Below, in pieces: positions 19,174-27,797 of a DNA stretch of 64,000 nucleotides (positions are counted from its first letter, which is position 1; each line of letters opens with the position of its first letter). The stretch spans positions 271,749-335,748 of the forward strand of contig JBDWKL010000043.1 of assembly GCA_039973685.1 (NCBI GenBank), given 5' to 3'. The notes beneath the pieces are model-generated. The model ran no database searches, had not been told where the DNA came from, and saw nothing but the letters and a program-made list of their open reading frames with translations. Both the position numbers and the translations under genes were made by a program. Source of the stretch: Hyphomicrobiales bacterium. GTDB lineage: Bacteria > Pseudomonadota > Alphaproteobacteria > Rhizobiales > JACESI01.

Positions 19174-20361
19174 CTATCCTTCTGCAACCATGAGCCCAGT
19201 GTTCAACACACCGGCAGGGTCAAAACTTTTCTTAATGCCATGAGAGACCACTTTTAAGGGCTCTATTTGAGGTTCAAACACATCAATGCGGGATCTCAAC
19301 TCTTCAGATCCACGAATGAGCGTTGCATAACCTTCTGCTGCATTGGCTGCATTACGAACAGTCTCAACGCCGGCATCATCTTCTTCATCAATAGCAAGCC
19401 AAACCAAGCCGCCAGACCAATCAAAATAATAGGTGCAGTCAATCGCCTGCTCTATCACTGCAATCGTATTCGGCGCTGATGTTGGACGCACAGACAATTT
19501 CCAGATGGCTTTGTTCTTTGGCTCTGTAAGAAATGTGACATCACGAACACTCGCCCAAAGATCGCCCTGCGTCTTGCCTTCAACGACACTCGCCTCACCA
19601 TAGTTCGCGAGAGCTTTTTGAAGCTCAGCCAAACGATAGCTTACTTGTTCATCAAAGCCTTCAACCCGTATGAGTGTGCGTGGACCTTTGTCGCCAATAC
19701 AAGCGGGCAAATGCGCAAGTCCTGTTGGTTCAAACGGCGTTCCAGCGGCAGCACAAAGCGCTTGTATTGCAGTTTCATCATCAAGCCCTTTGAACATCAA
19801 CGTCGCAACACGGTCTGGTGCAGGCAGCAGCTTAAAGATGACTTCCGTTAAAAGCCCCAGCGTGCCCCATGCACCGGCCTGTAGCTTCACAAGATCAAGG
19901 CCCGTCACGTTCTTCATAACGCGGCCACCATTTTTGATAATCTCGCCTTTGCCGTTGACGAAGCGAACACCGATGAGGCTATCGCGCGCAGCACCGCCGT
20001 AGATGCGGCGTGGGCCTGAAATATTGCCAGCAACAACGGCACCAATTGTCGGCGAACCTTTCGTGCCAAGCAAAGCGCTATGATCCATCGGCTCAAACGT
20101 CAGCATTTGTTTATTGTCTGCTAAGGCCTTTTGTATCTCGGCCACTGGTGTACCAGCTTTCGCCGCCAACACCATTTCGCCCGGCTCATACAGGCTAATG
20201 CCAGATAAGTTTTTGGTCGAAAGCACTTCATCGGTTGTGATGTTTTGTCCGATAGAAGAACGCGTGCCACCCCCTTGAATGCGCAACCGCGTTCCCGCTG
20301 CTGTGGCTTCTTGAATGATTTTTGCTGCTTCTTCTTCAGTCTTTGGTGCGTGGGTAATCAT
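19174..20361 (-). CDS. glcE: Glycolate oxidase FAD-binding subunit GlcE
   Basis: 395 residues, a shortened FAD-linked oxidase homologue of GlcD. The PP-loop region reads RIQGGGTRSSIGQ, and TIGAVVAGNISGPRRIYGG and MKNVTGLDLVKLQAGAWGTLG complete the flavin site. It forms the glycolate dehydrogenase complex with GlcD and GlcF. The ATG overlaps the glcD stop by 4 bp (20358-20361), so translation is coupled. Confidence 0.94.
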   Translation of the reverse strand: MITHAPKTEEEAAKIIQEATAAGTRLRIQGGGTRSSIGQNITTDEVLSTKNLSGISLYEPGEMVLAAKAGTPVAEIQKALADNKQMLTFEPMDHSALLGTKGSPTIGAVVAGNISGPRRIYGGAARDSLIGVRFVNGKGEIIKNGGRVMKNVTGLDLVKLQAGAWGTLGLLTEVIFKLLPAPDRVATLMFKGLDDETAIQALCAAAGTPFEPTGLAHLPACIGDKGPRTLIRVEGFDEQVSYRLAELQKALANYGEASVVEGKTQGDLWASVRDVTFLTEPKNKAIWKLSVRPTSAPNTIAVIEQAIDCTYYFDWSGGLVWLAIDEEDDAGVETVRNAANAAEGYATLIRGSEELRSRIDVFEPQIEPLKVVSHGIKKSFDPAGVLNTGLMVAEG

Positions 20362-21821
20362 GCCGCAGCCTTCTTCTTTTTATCTTTATCATCGCCCCTT
20401 GCATCAAGCGGGAAGACTTTCGCAGGGTTCATGAGCCAGTTCGGATCAAAAACAGCACGAACAGCCATTTGTTGATCGAGATCAACTTGGTCAAATTGGT
20501 GCAGCATTAGATCGCGTTTTTCGATGCCGACACCGTGCTCACCTGTGAGGCAGCCTCCAACGTCAACACAAAGCTTCAAGATATCATCGCCTGCAAGCTG
20601 CGCTTTCATCCGCTCTTCAGGATCGTTCACATTGTGCAAGATCAACGGGTGCATATTGCCATCACCAGCGTGGAAAACATTGGCAACGCGCAGGCCATAA
20701 TGCTCGATAATTTTCGTCGTTTCTTTCAACACATGGTCAAGTTTTGAAAGCGGTACGGTGCCATCCATACAGATATAGTCAGCAACACGACCCGTTGCGC
20801 CAAAGGCCGATTTGCGGCCTTTCCAAATGGCAGCGGCTTCCATCGCGGATTGGCTTTCTTTGATGGTGGCAACATTATTACGTTTCGCAATCTCGACAAT
20901 GCGCGCAAGCATTGCATCCATCTCAACCTCAGAGCCTTCAACCTCTACGATGAGCAACGCTTCCACTTCGAGTGGGTAACCAGCATGGGCGAATTCTTCG
21001 CAGATATGAATGGCTTCTTTGTCCATATATTCAATGGCAACTGGCACGATACCTTCGGCAATAATATCCGCGACACAAGCACCTGCGACCGTTGGATCAT
21101 CAAAGCCAAACAGAACAGGCCGTGCGCCTTCAGCCTTGTGCAAAATTCTAACAACAGCTTCCGTTACAATACCCAGCTGCCCTTCAGACCCGCACATTAA
21201 ACCAAGCAAGTCATAGCCAGGTGCATCAAGCGCCTCACCACCAATATCAACGATGGTGCCGTCTAGCATCACCATTTTGATGCCCATTAGATTATTTGTC
21301 GTGACACCATATTTTAGACAGTGTGCCCCGCCCGAGTTCATGCCGATATTGCCTGCGATTGTGCAAGCAAGTTGCGATGAAGGATCTGGCGCATAAAAGA
21401 AGCCATCCGGCCCCACATGCTCCGACACGCGAAGATTGGTCACGCCGGCTTGTACCCGCGCCATTCTATTGGCGAAATCAACATCAAGCACTTGGTTCAT
21501 TTTTGAAACGCCGATCACAACCGCATCTTCTTGCGGGATCGCGCCTCCAGCCAGAGATGTTCCAGCACCACGCGGCACAACAGGCACCCCCTGTTCAACG
21601 CAATATTTTAAAACTGCGGCTGTCTGCTCAGTGGTTTCTGGCAAGACTACCGCCAACGGAACACGCCTGTAAGAAGTAAAGGCATCCGTTTCATAGGGCA
21701 CCAATTCGCGTTCATCGCTTATCAAGCAATCGTGAGGTATGAGGGCCGATAACCCATTTACAATCGAATCCCGCCTTGCGAGAATGTCTGGGTTTGGTTT
21801 TGGAATTTCAATCTCTGACAT
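20358..21821 (-). CDS. glcD: Glycolate oxidase subunit GlcD
   Basis: Catalytic FAD subunit that oxidises glycolate (or D-lactate) to the 2-oxoacid. 487 residues from the ATG at 21821, preceded by GGAG; a longer open frame upstream to 21947 has no SD and is not family-like. FAD motifs PRGAGTSLAGGA and CTIAGNIGMNSGGAHCLKYG are present, and GEHGVGIEKR lies near the C-terminus. It is the first gene of glcDEF, with a candidate promoter at 21910-21937. The divergent LysR gene and nearby lldD point to a 2-hydroxyacid oxidation locus. Confidence 0.95.
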   Translation of the reverse strand: MSEIEIPKPNPDILARRDSIVNGLSALIPHDCLISDERELVPYETDAFTSYRRVPLAVVLPETTEQTAAVLKYCVEQGVPVVPRGAGTSLAGGAIPQEDAVVIGVSKMNQVLDVDFANRMARVQAGVTNLRVSEHVGPDGFFYAPDPSSQLACTIAGNIGMNSGGAHCLKYGVTTNNLMGIKMVMLDGTIVDIGGEALDAPGYDLLGLMCGSEGQLGIVTEAVVRILHKAEGARPVLFGFDDPTVAGACVADIIAEGIVPVAIEYMDKEAIHICEEFAHAGYPLEVEALLIVEVEGSEVEMDAMLARIVEIAKRNNVATIKESQSAMEAAAIWKGRKSAFGATGRVADYICMDGTVPLSKLDHVLKETTKIIEHYGLRVANVFHAGDGNMHPLILHNVNDPEERMKAQLAGDDILKLCVDVGGCLTGEHGVGIEKRDLMLHQFDQVDLDQQMAVRAVFDPNWLMNPAKVFPLDARGDDKDKKKKAAA

Positions 21822-21909
21822 TTTTTCTCCAAATCGACGCTGATCAACTATGCAGCTTGCAATGGACCTTTGCGGTATTATGCGAGCCACGCAAGAACAC
21901 AAGGAGAGA

Positions 21910-21937
21910 TTTATAGGGTTTGCCGCAAAATTGCCAA
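21910..21937 (-). promoter_or_regulatory. Candidate sigma70 promoter of glcDEF
   Basis: On the minus strand, TTGGCA (21937-21932), a 16-bp spacer, then TATAAA (21915-21910). Transcription would start near 21903, giving a leader of about 80 nt before the glcD ATG. Inferred from sequence only. Confidence 0.55.
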
Positions 21938-22159
21938 ACAAAAGCATCTATCTTTGCCAACAAAAATAAAAGCATCGCTTAATTGGGAAACTCCTTCCAA
22001 TCTACCGGTGTATGAGAAAAAGATGCAAACCATGGCAGTTGACCCTAGGGAAGAATTACGATAGGCCCGCGGCCTAATTCCGCACCGCAGAATGACACAC
22101 ATTTCGCTAGTGCGATGTTTTTTGGGGGGAACCAAAAAAAACTGGAATACATGAGCTTT

Positions 22160-22194
22160 CTCAATTTTAATTGAGCGAGCAAATGCACTATAAT
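22160..22194 (+). promoter_or_regulatory. LysR-type operator palindrome and -10 box
   Basis: CTCAATT-TT-AATTGAG (22160-22175) is a perfect 7-bp inverted repeat. A TATAAT at 22189-22194 fits a -10 box, placing the palindrome over the -35 region, as expected for negative autoregulation. The TATA is embedded in a direct repeat ATGCAC-TATA-ATGCAC (22183-22198). Confidence 0.55.
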
Positions 22195-22226
22195 GCACAC
22201 GCCTACAAGGGGAACAAATACGGGTA

Positions 22227-23153
22227 ATGGCATATTTCCATGATTTTGAAATTTTCGCGCGTGTTGTCGCGACAGGCAGCATGTCTGCTGCTGGACGAGA
22301 GCTGGGGTTTTCTCCAGCACTAATATCGAAGAGAATGAAGCGCCTCGAGGAAAGACTTGGCGTTAGACTTTTGCAACGAACCACGCGGCAAATCGCACTT
22401 ACTGAAGTTGGGCAAGGTTTCTACGAACGAATCTTGAACATTCTGGCAAGTGTAGAGGAAGCTGAAAACTACGCGACAAGGCGTTCGGAGACCGTGCGCG
22501 GCACGCTAAAGGTTGCAGCACCAACAACGTTTGGTCGCATGCACATAGCACCCTATTTGCCGCAGCTTTTAGCGAAAAATCCTGACATCTCGATCACCCT
22601 TGACCTATCTGATGACTTTGTTGATTTGGTTGCTGATGGTGTTGATATCGCGATACGAATTGCTGAGCTTAAAGATTCAAGCCACGTGGCCAAGAAACTG
22701 GCTGCAAACACACGCATTTTATGTGCATCACCTGAATATCTCAAAAAACATGGTGAGCCAAAAAGCATAGCTGATTTGGCAAATCACCAATGTTTGGCAA
22801 CTGCCAGCCAAGATATTTGGAACATGGTTGGGCCGGATGGTCCTGTCACAATCAAGCCAGAGGGTTCAGTCAAAACCAATTCCAGCGAAGTTGTGCGGGA
22901 AGCAGCCCTTGCAGGCCTTGGTATCGCCAACCGCTCAACATGGGATGTGGGGGCGGAGCTTGCCAACGGCAAACTCAAAATCATCTTGCCACAATATCGC
23001 GGGTCACGGAATGTGGGTGTCTACGCGATCTACCCAAGCCGCCAGTATCTACCAACGAAAGTGCGCGTATTCTTGGATTACCTGTCCTCACTTTATGGCG
23101 GGGCCAATCCATATTGGGAAAAAGGGCTAGAGAAGGTATTGAAGAAAGACTAG
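22227..23153 (+). CDS. LysR-family transcriptional regulator (glc/lld locus)
   Basis: 308 residues. The N-terminal winged helix-turn-helix reads FARVVATGSMSAAGRELGFSPALISKRMKRLEERLG, and the C-terminal ligand-binding domain starts at about residue 92 (TLKVAAPTTFGR). SD CAAGGGG is present before the ATG at 22227. It is divergent from glcDEF and convergent with lldD (27 bp between stops), so control of hydroxyacid oxidation is a reasonable inference, but the inducer cannot be read from sequence. Confidence 0.93.
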   Translation: MAYFHDFEIFARVVATGSMSAAGRELGFSPALISKRMKRLEERLGVRLLQRTTRQIALTEVGQGFYERILNILASVEEAENYATRRSETVRGTLKVAAPTTFGRMHIAPYLPQLLAKNPDISITLDLSDDFVDLVADGVDIAIRIAELKDSSHVAKKLAANTRILCASPEYLKKHGEPKSIADLANHQCLATASQDIWNMVGPDGPVTIKPEGSVKTNSSEVVREAALAGLGIANRSTWDVGAELANGKLKIILPQYRGSRNVGVYAIYPSRQYLPTKVRVFLDYLSSLYGGANPYWEKGLEKVLKKD

Positions 23154-23180
23154 GTGTTCCCCGCCTTTCAAGGCTTATCT

Positions 23181-24323
23181 CTAGTCGTTCAAAACCAGGT
23201 TATGGCGGCCGACATTGGCAATGTCGGTTTCGCCACATAGCCCCATCGTGATATCCAGTTCTTTCTGTAAAATTTCAAGCGACTTGGTGACACCTGGTTT
23301 TCCCAGCGCGCCAAGGCCATAGATATAAGAACGCCCGATGAAAGTGCTTTTTGCGCCCATCGCAATGGCACGAAAAACATCTTGGCCAGAGCGTATGCCG
23401 CTATCAAAATGCACATCGACCTTATCGCCAACCGCATCGACGATTTCGCGCAGCACATCGTAAGAAGCAAGCGCGCCATCAAGCTGCCGCCCACCATGGT
23501 TTGAGACGACGATCGCATCCACATCAAGATCTGCTGCAATCTTCGCGTCTTCAACGTCATTGATGCCTTTAAGAATGAGCTTGCGATCCCAATGCTTTTT
23601 GACCCACTCTACAGAGTTCCAATCAAGGGTCGGATCAAATTGACTTGCCGTCCATTCACTCAAGGAGGACATATCCTCAACACCAGACACATGACCAAAA
23701 ATATTGCCAAAGTTACGGCGTTTGGTCTGCAACATCTTCAAGCCCCAGCGCGGCTTGAACATAAGATCGAACATAACGCGCGGCGTTGGCTTTGGTGGTG
23801 TTGAAAGGCCGTTCTTCACATCCCGATGGCGCTGCCCTAACACTTGCAGATCAAGGGTCAACATCAAAGCAGAACAATTGGCATCATGCGCGCGGCGCAT
23901 CAAGTTTTCGGAAAAACCACGATCACGCATCACATAGAGCTGAAACCAAAACGGGTTTTTGGTATGTTCAGCCACATCCTCAATTGAGCAGATCGACATG
24001 GTCGTAAGTGTGAATGGCACACCAAACTCTTCTGCAGCTTGTGCCGCAAGTATCTCACCATCAGCGTGCTGCATGCCGGTCATTCCAACCGGACCAAGTG
24101 CCACAGGCATCACGGCATCTTCACCGATTATCTTGGTTGTCACCGAACGATTATCAATATTGACGGCGACCCGCTGGCGAAGCTTTTGCTTTTGCAATGC
24201 TGCTTCATTGTCGAAATAGGTGCTTTGGGTCCAAGAGCCAGTATCTGCATATTCATAAAACATTTTAGGCACCCGCTTTTTAGCAAGCGCTTGAAGGTCG
24301 TATATATCGGTAATTACTGGCAT
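23181..24323 (-). CDS. lldD: FMN-dependent L-lactate dehydrogenase (alpha-hydroxyacid oxidase family)
   Basis: 380 residues from the ATG at 24323, preceded by AGGGGGA; an in-frame extension to 24380 lacks an SD. FMN-binding and catalytic elements are present: ALGPVGMTGMQHADGE, WFQLYVMRDRG, and the active-site VVSNHGGRQLDGA with the catalytic histidine, then FDSGIRSGQDVF. It should oxidise L-lactate or a related L-2-hydroxyacid at the membrane. Together with glcDEF it covers both D/L or glycolate-type substrates. Substrate preference is not decided by sequence. Confidence 0.92.
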   Translation of the reverse strand: MPVITDIYDLQALAKKRVPKMFYEYADTGSWTQSTYFDNEAALQKQKLRQRVAVNIDNRSVTTKIIGEDAVMPVALGPVGMTGMQHADGEILAAQAAEEFGVPFTLTTMSICSIEDVAEHTKNPFWFQLYVMRDRGFSENLMRRAHDANCSALMLTLDLQVLGQRHRDVKNGLSTPPKPTPRVMFDLMFKPRWGLKMLQTKRRNFGNIFGHVSGVEDMSSLSEWTASQFDPTLDWNSVEWVKKHWDRKLILKGINDVEDAKIAADLDVDAIVVSNHGGRQLDGALASYDVLREIVDAVGDKVDVHFDSGIRSGQDVFRAIAMGAKSTFIGRSYIYGLGALGKPGVTKSLEILQKELDITMGLCGETDIANVGRHNLVLND

Positions 24324-24429
24324 GGCCACGTGTCCCCCTGTTGGTCTATCCTTTTTAGAAACAGTTTCGTGAAATTCCAAGCAAAACTATGGAATAGTGA
24401 AACGATCATGCTTTTTGGGGGATACAACA

Positions 24430-25053
24430 ATGCCACTGCAAAACCGAATGGACCCTGAAGGCTGCATCCATATAACCCCTTCGCGTGGGACGATGATGGG
24501 CAATCGTGGCGGGCGCATCCATGATCCTGAGACGAAAACACTCACCAATCGTCGTTGGGCAAACAAGGCTTGGATCATCTGCGTAACAGAGTTCAACAAC
24601 CGCCACCGCACCTTAATGGGATATAGCTATACGGAGCTTTTCTTTCTCGATGAAGTAACAGCTTTAGCAGCGGGCCATCGCCCGTGTTTTGAGTGCCGCC
24701 GAAAAGCCGCCAAAGCCTATCAAGCAGCATGGCAAAGTGCCGAAAGGCTGCCTGAAGCGCCGAAGGTCGGCTTTATGGACCCTGTTCTTCATGGCGAGCG
24801 GTTAGAGGGAAAAGTACAGCGCCGTCACACTATCCACAAATCGAACATTGTTGATGGCCTCGTGCTTTCGCATGAGGGCGCATTGTATGCAGTAAAGGGT
24901 GGGCAATTGCTTCGCTGGAGCTTCGAAGGCTATGCAAGATCACGGTTTAGCGTCGATGACCTGCCAGAGATTTGCACTGGCGTAACGCCTCCTGCCAGCA
25001 TGAAAGCGCTTGGCCACGGCTACCAACCCATTTGGCACCCAAGCGCCATTTAA
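24430..25053 (+). CDS. Conserved hypothetical protein with a CxxC motif
   Basis: 207 residues from the ATG at 24430, which follows GGGGGA; a longer frame begins at 24397. I do not recognise a named family. It contains RPCFECRRKAAKAYQ, a Cys-x2-Cys in a basic helix, which could be a metal site, and several conserved-looking Arg/His (RRWANKAWIICVT, RRHTIHKS). No signal peptide or membrane segment, so it is probably cytoplasmic. It is divergent from lldD (106 bp) and 50-65 bp before the DMT transporter. Confidence 0.75.
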   Translation: MPLQNRMDPEGCIHITPSRGTMMGNRGGRIHDPETKTLTNRRWANKAWIICVTEFNNRHRTLMGYSYTELFFLDEVTALAAGHRPCFECRRKAAKAYQAAWQSAERLPEAPKVGFMDPVLHGERLEGKVQRRHTIHKSNIVDGLVLSHEGALYAVKGGQLLRWSFEGYARSRFSVDDLPEICTGVTPPASMKALGHGYQPIWHPSAI

Positions 25054-25058
25054 AAACC

Positions 25059-25072
25059 TGATCAATTGATCA
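25059..25072. promoter_or_regulatory. 14-bp palindrome upstream of the DMT transporter
   Basis: TGATCAATTGATCA is a perfect palindrome, 45 bp before the preferred ATG at 25118. Its half ATTGATCA also occurs in the large palindrome next to the convergent LysR gene (27093-27100), so both may be sites for that regulator. Confidence 0.45.
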
Positions 25073-25117
25073 CGGATTATCATTGGACATTCAAATGGTT
25101 GCGTGGTGCTTTGGTTC

Positions 25118-26059
25118 ATGACGAACCGATCAAACGCCCCCTCTCCTCAATCGACAAGCTTCCGCTTTACTGGCTTCGACCTTAGCCTCTATGCAATCAT
25201 TATCTTTGCGTGGAGCACCAGCTGGTATCCGCTCTCTTTGCAAGTCGGCGTGGTAGCACCTGAAGTATCGCTGACATGGCGGTTTGCTGGTGCCAGCATT
25301 TTGATGTTCTTGTTCTTGATCATCACAAAACGTCAAATACGCTTTTCCCTCGCCAATCATGCGCGTTTTGCTCTGCTTGGTATCTTGATCTTCTCGACAA
25401 ATTTTTTGGTGTTTTATTACGCAGCCCTACAAGGCCTCGCGTCTGGATTGCTCTCGGTAATTTTTTCAACGGCATCCATTACCAGCCTGATTTTGAGTTC
25501 AATCTTATTCCGGCAACGACCAGATAATCGGGTGGCGCTCGGTGGTGTCATTGGTCTTTGTGGTATTGCTTTCGTGTTTTGGCCAGAAATTTCGGGCACC
25601 ACGTTCAATCACAGCGCACTAATCGGCTTCCTATTGGGATTTTGCGGTGTGGTCTGTTTTTCACTCGGTGGCATTTGGTCCGCGAAAAATCAGGCGGCGG
25701 GCCTTCCCCTTGTTTCTATGAACGGATGGGGCATGTTTTATGGCACCTTATGGGTGGCTTTAATCTCAGTGGTCAGAGGTCAGCCCTTCATTATTGAAAC
25801 CACGGCAATCTATCTTGGGTCACTGGTTTGGTTGACCGTGCTTTCAACGCTGCTTGCTTTCGCGGTTTATCTGACATTGCTAGGGCGAATAGGAGCAGCA
25901 CGGGCGGGCTATGCGACGGTGATATTCCCAATTTTCGCCCTGCTGATTTCAACCGTGACAGAAGGTTATCAATGGACAGCGCTCTCGCTTGTTGGATTAG
26001 CCCTCGTCTTGGTTGGAAATTATTTCGTCTTAAGCCGTAGCAAAGCCAGCAAGCAGTAA
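25118..26059 (+). CDS. DMT/EamA-family transporter
   Basis: Inner-membrane metabolite exporter of the drug/metabolite transporter superfamily. The preferred ATG at 25118 gives 313 residues; GTG at 25103 would add five. About ten hydrophobic segments in two EamA repeats are visible, with the typical ends SILFRQRP at the close of the first repeat and LVGNYFVLSRSK at the C-terminus. The substrate is unknown. It converges with a LysR gene with only 2 bp between stops, a frequent exporter-regulator pairing. Confidence 0.9.
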   Translation: MTNRSNAPSPQSTSFRFTGFDLSLYAIIIFAWSTSWYPLSLQVGVVAPEVSLTWRFAGASILMFLFLIITKRQIRFSLANHARFALLGILIFSTNFLVFYYAALQGLASGLLSVIFSTASITSLILSSILFRQRPDNRVALGGVIGLCGIAFVFWPEISGTTFNHSALIGFLLGFCGVVCFSLGGIWSAKNQAAGLPLVSMNGWGMFYGTLWVALISVVRGQPFIIETTAIYLGSLVWLTVLSTLLAFAVYLTLLGRIGAARAGYATVIFPIFALLISTVTEGYQWTALSLVGLALVLVGNYFVLSRSKASKQ

Positions 26060-26061
26060 AC

Positions 26062-27021
26062 CTACCAACCTGCCATGATGTGTCCCGGCCTTAACCGCTT
26101 GCCATTTTGACCTTGTATGGTGCGCACTAAAGACGGATCGCCCTGCATATCACTGAGAGGAGATGACAGGTTGCCGAGAGAATCGATCACATGATCCGCC
26201 AAGGCTTTCACCGTGTCGCTATAGGTATTACCAGCCCACACGAGTGCGATCTGACAGTTTTCCAATGGTGGAAATCCATCTTCCTCCTTCAACACACGCA
26301 TACCGCTTCTAAGCGCTGATTCAGGCAGGACAGAAACAGCAAGGCCTGAGAGCACAGTTGCGGCAATCACAGTTGCAGACCAGCTTGAATATTTTAGACT
26401 ATAACTCCGCCCCTGTTCGACCAATTTAGCCTCCGCCTGCTTTCGCCAAAGGCACGTCTCGCGGCCAAAGGCTGCAGGCAACACGTCTCGCTTGTGGGTG
26501 TCGTGATAGGCGGATGTGACCCATAAGAGCGGCTCTTCACGCACCACATGGGCGCTGCCTTTGCTGCTGTCGTGGGTAATCAAGGCAAGATCAAGCCTGC
26601 CGTTTTTGATGCCGTCCACGAGATAGGGTGAGGCTTCACAGGCAAATTCAATTTCAACCTTCGGGTTTGAATGGGCAAAACGCGCCAAAACTTCTGGCAG
26701 AAATCGATCAGCGAAATCATCCGGCATACCAAAACGAACAACACCTTCTAGCCGATTTTCATCGAAAGCTGCCAAAGTCTCAGAAGACAATTGAACCATC
26801 CGGCGGGCATAAACCAATAGCCGCTCACCATCACTACTTAACCGCGATTGCCTGCCATCACGCACAAAGAGAGACTTGCCGATACGCTCTTCTAATCGAC
26901 GCATTTGCATTGAAACCGCAGACTGGGTTTTGAACACCGTATCAGCCGCTCGGGTGAAGGAGCCATTTTCCGCAATGGCCACGAAAGTCTTTAGTTGATC
27001 CAAATCAAGCGGTGTTGCCAT
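26062..27021 (-). CDS. LysR-family transcriptional regulator
   Basis: 319 residues from the ATG at 27021, which has an excellent SD (GGAGG, 7 nt away); the frame is open back to 27057. The N-terminal helix-turn-helix reads FVAIAENGSFTRAADTVFKTQSAVSMQMRRLE, and the effector domain begins around residue 90 (VVRFGMPDDFADRFLPEVL). It is convergent with the DMT transporter and divergent from the DUF1127 gene. A 24-bp palindrome 62 bp upstream is a likely operator. Confidence 0.93.
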   Translation of the reverse strand: MATPLDLDQLKTFVAIAENGSFTRAADTVFKTQSAVSMQMRRLEERIGKSLFVRDGRQSRLSSDGERLLVYARRMVQLSSETLAAFDENRLEGVVRFGMPDDFADRFLPEVLARFAHSNPKVEIEFACEASPYLVDGIKNGRLDLALITHDSSKGSAHVVREEPLLWVTSAYHDTHKRDVLPAAFGRETCLWRKQAEAKLVEQGRSYSLKYSSWSATVIAATVLSGLAVSVLPESALRSGMRVLKEEDGFPPLENCQIALVWAGNTYSDTVKALADHVIDSLGNLSSPLSDMQGDPSLVRTIQGQNGKRLRPGHIMAGW

Positions 27022-27083
27022 GAGAGCCTCCAAAGGTGGTTCTCGCATATTCATCAATTATTGTGATGATATCAATCAAAAAC

Positions 27084-27107
27084 ATTCGTTTGATTGATCA
27101 AACGAAT
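27084..27107. promoter_or_regulatory. 24-bp palindromic operator between LysR and DUF1127 genes
   Basis: Arms ATTCGTTTGAT and ATCAAACGAAT are exact complements around a 2-bp centre TG. It lies 62 bp upstream of the LysR start and 165 bp from the DUF1127 start, in an A/T-rich divergent region. Confidence 0.65.
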
Positions 27108-27271
27108 TCGATCATTCTCATCTTGTCTCTAACAGACATTAATCTCCCCTGTCGCCTTCGCACCATCCCCCCGCGGAGGCGGCTCCTTTATTGCGTCCAT
27201 CGGTATGCTGTTTGCACACCCCCACCCGATTAGTGCCTGTTTTTGACAATATCTTAGAAAGGAGAACGACA

Positions 27272-27742
27272 ATGACAAACTATCTCGAATTAAACACGCA
27301 AACACCGACAATGACACCATGTGGTGCTACACAGAAGCAGACGCTTCCCCTCGCGAAACACGCAGGCTTTACGAAGGCGATTACCGCCACTGTCGTCTCT
27401 TCTTTGAGTGCGGTGATGCGAATTGGTGGGCAGGCTTGGTCTGATTATTTTGCCCGTCGCAAAAGCTCCCAAGAAGTACGCAACATGCTCGAGCTTGATA
27501 ATGCAATTTTGGATGACATGAGCTTGACCCGTGGTGATCTCCATTATGTGCTGAAAAGCCGCTCGCAGCTTTTGCCGACAACACGTTTGAAGCTCATCAG
27601 CGTTCAACGGCGCGCGGTCAATCGCAACGATCACATTCGGCGTGCTGAATATCTGCAATCAATCGTGCCAACCCCGTTTAATGGCGAGGCGAAACGGTCC
27701 TCATTGCCAAAAGCACAAGGCACCAGCGAACAGCTACACTAG
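27272..27742 (+). CDS. DUF1127 (YjiS-like) protein
   Basis: 156 residues from the ATG at 27272, preceded by AAGGAGA; the open frame extends to 27191 without an SD. The central part (about 60-105) fits DUF1127: an aromatic/basic helix followed by LELDNAILDDMSLTRGDLHYVL. Family members in alphaproteobacteria include small RNA-binding regulators of about 45-70 residues; this one is much longer, with a Thr/Pro-rich N-terminus and a basic C-terminal tail. Function is not known. It is divergent from LysR. Confidence 0.82.
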   Translation: MTNYLELNTQTPTMTPCGATQKQTLPLAKHAGFTKAITATVVSSLSAVMRIGGQAWSDYFARRKSSQEVRNMLELDNAILDDMSLTRGDLHYVLKSRSQLLPTTRLKLISVQRRAVNRNDHIRRAEYLQSIVPTPFNGEAKRSSLPKAQGTSEQLH

Positions 27743-27797
27743 ATTGTAGGTTAAAACTTAAGCTCAGAATTTATCTCAATCAGGATGGGTTCTGGGC

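Larger units (their letters stand above)
21822..22226. other. 405-bp divergent intergenic region between glcD and a LysR gene
   Basis: No gene is supported. An open frame on the minus strand (21911-22384) would overlap the start of lysR and has no SD or family content. The stretch holds a glcD promoter (21910-21937), a G/T-rich run around 22110-22125, and a palindrome plus -10 box for the LysR gene (22160-22194). Confidence 0.7.

Noticed and set aside
21911-22384. 157-codon minus-strand open frame upstream of glcD
   Set aside because: Overlaps the LysR gene start and the glcD promoter; no SD or recognisable domain.
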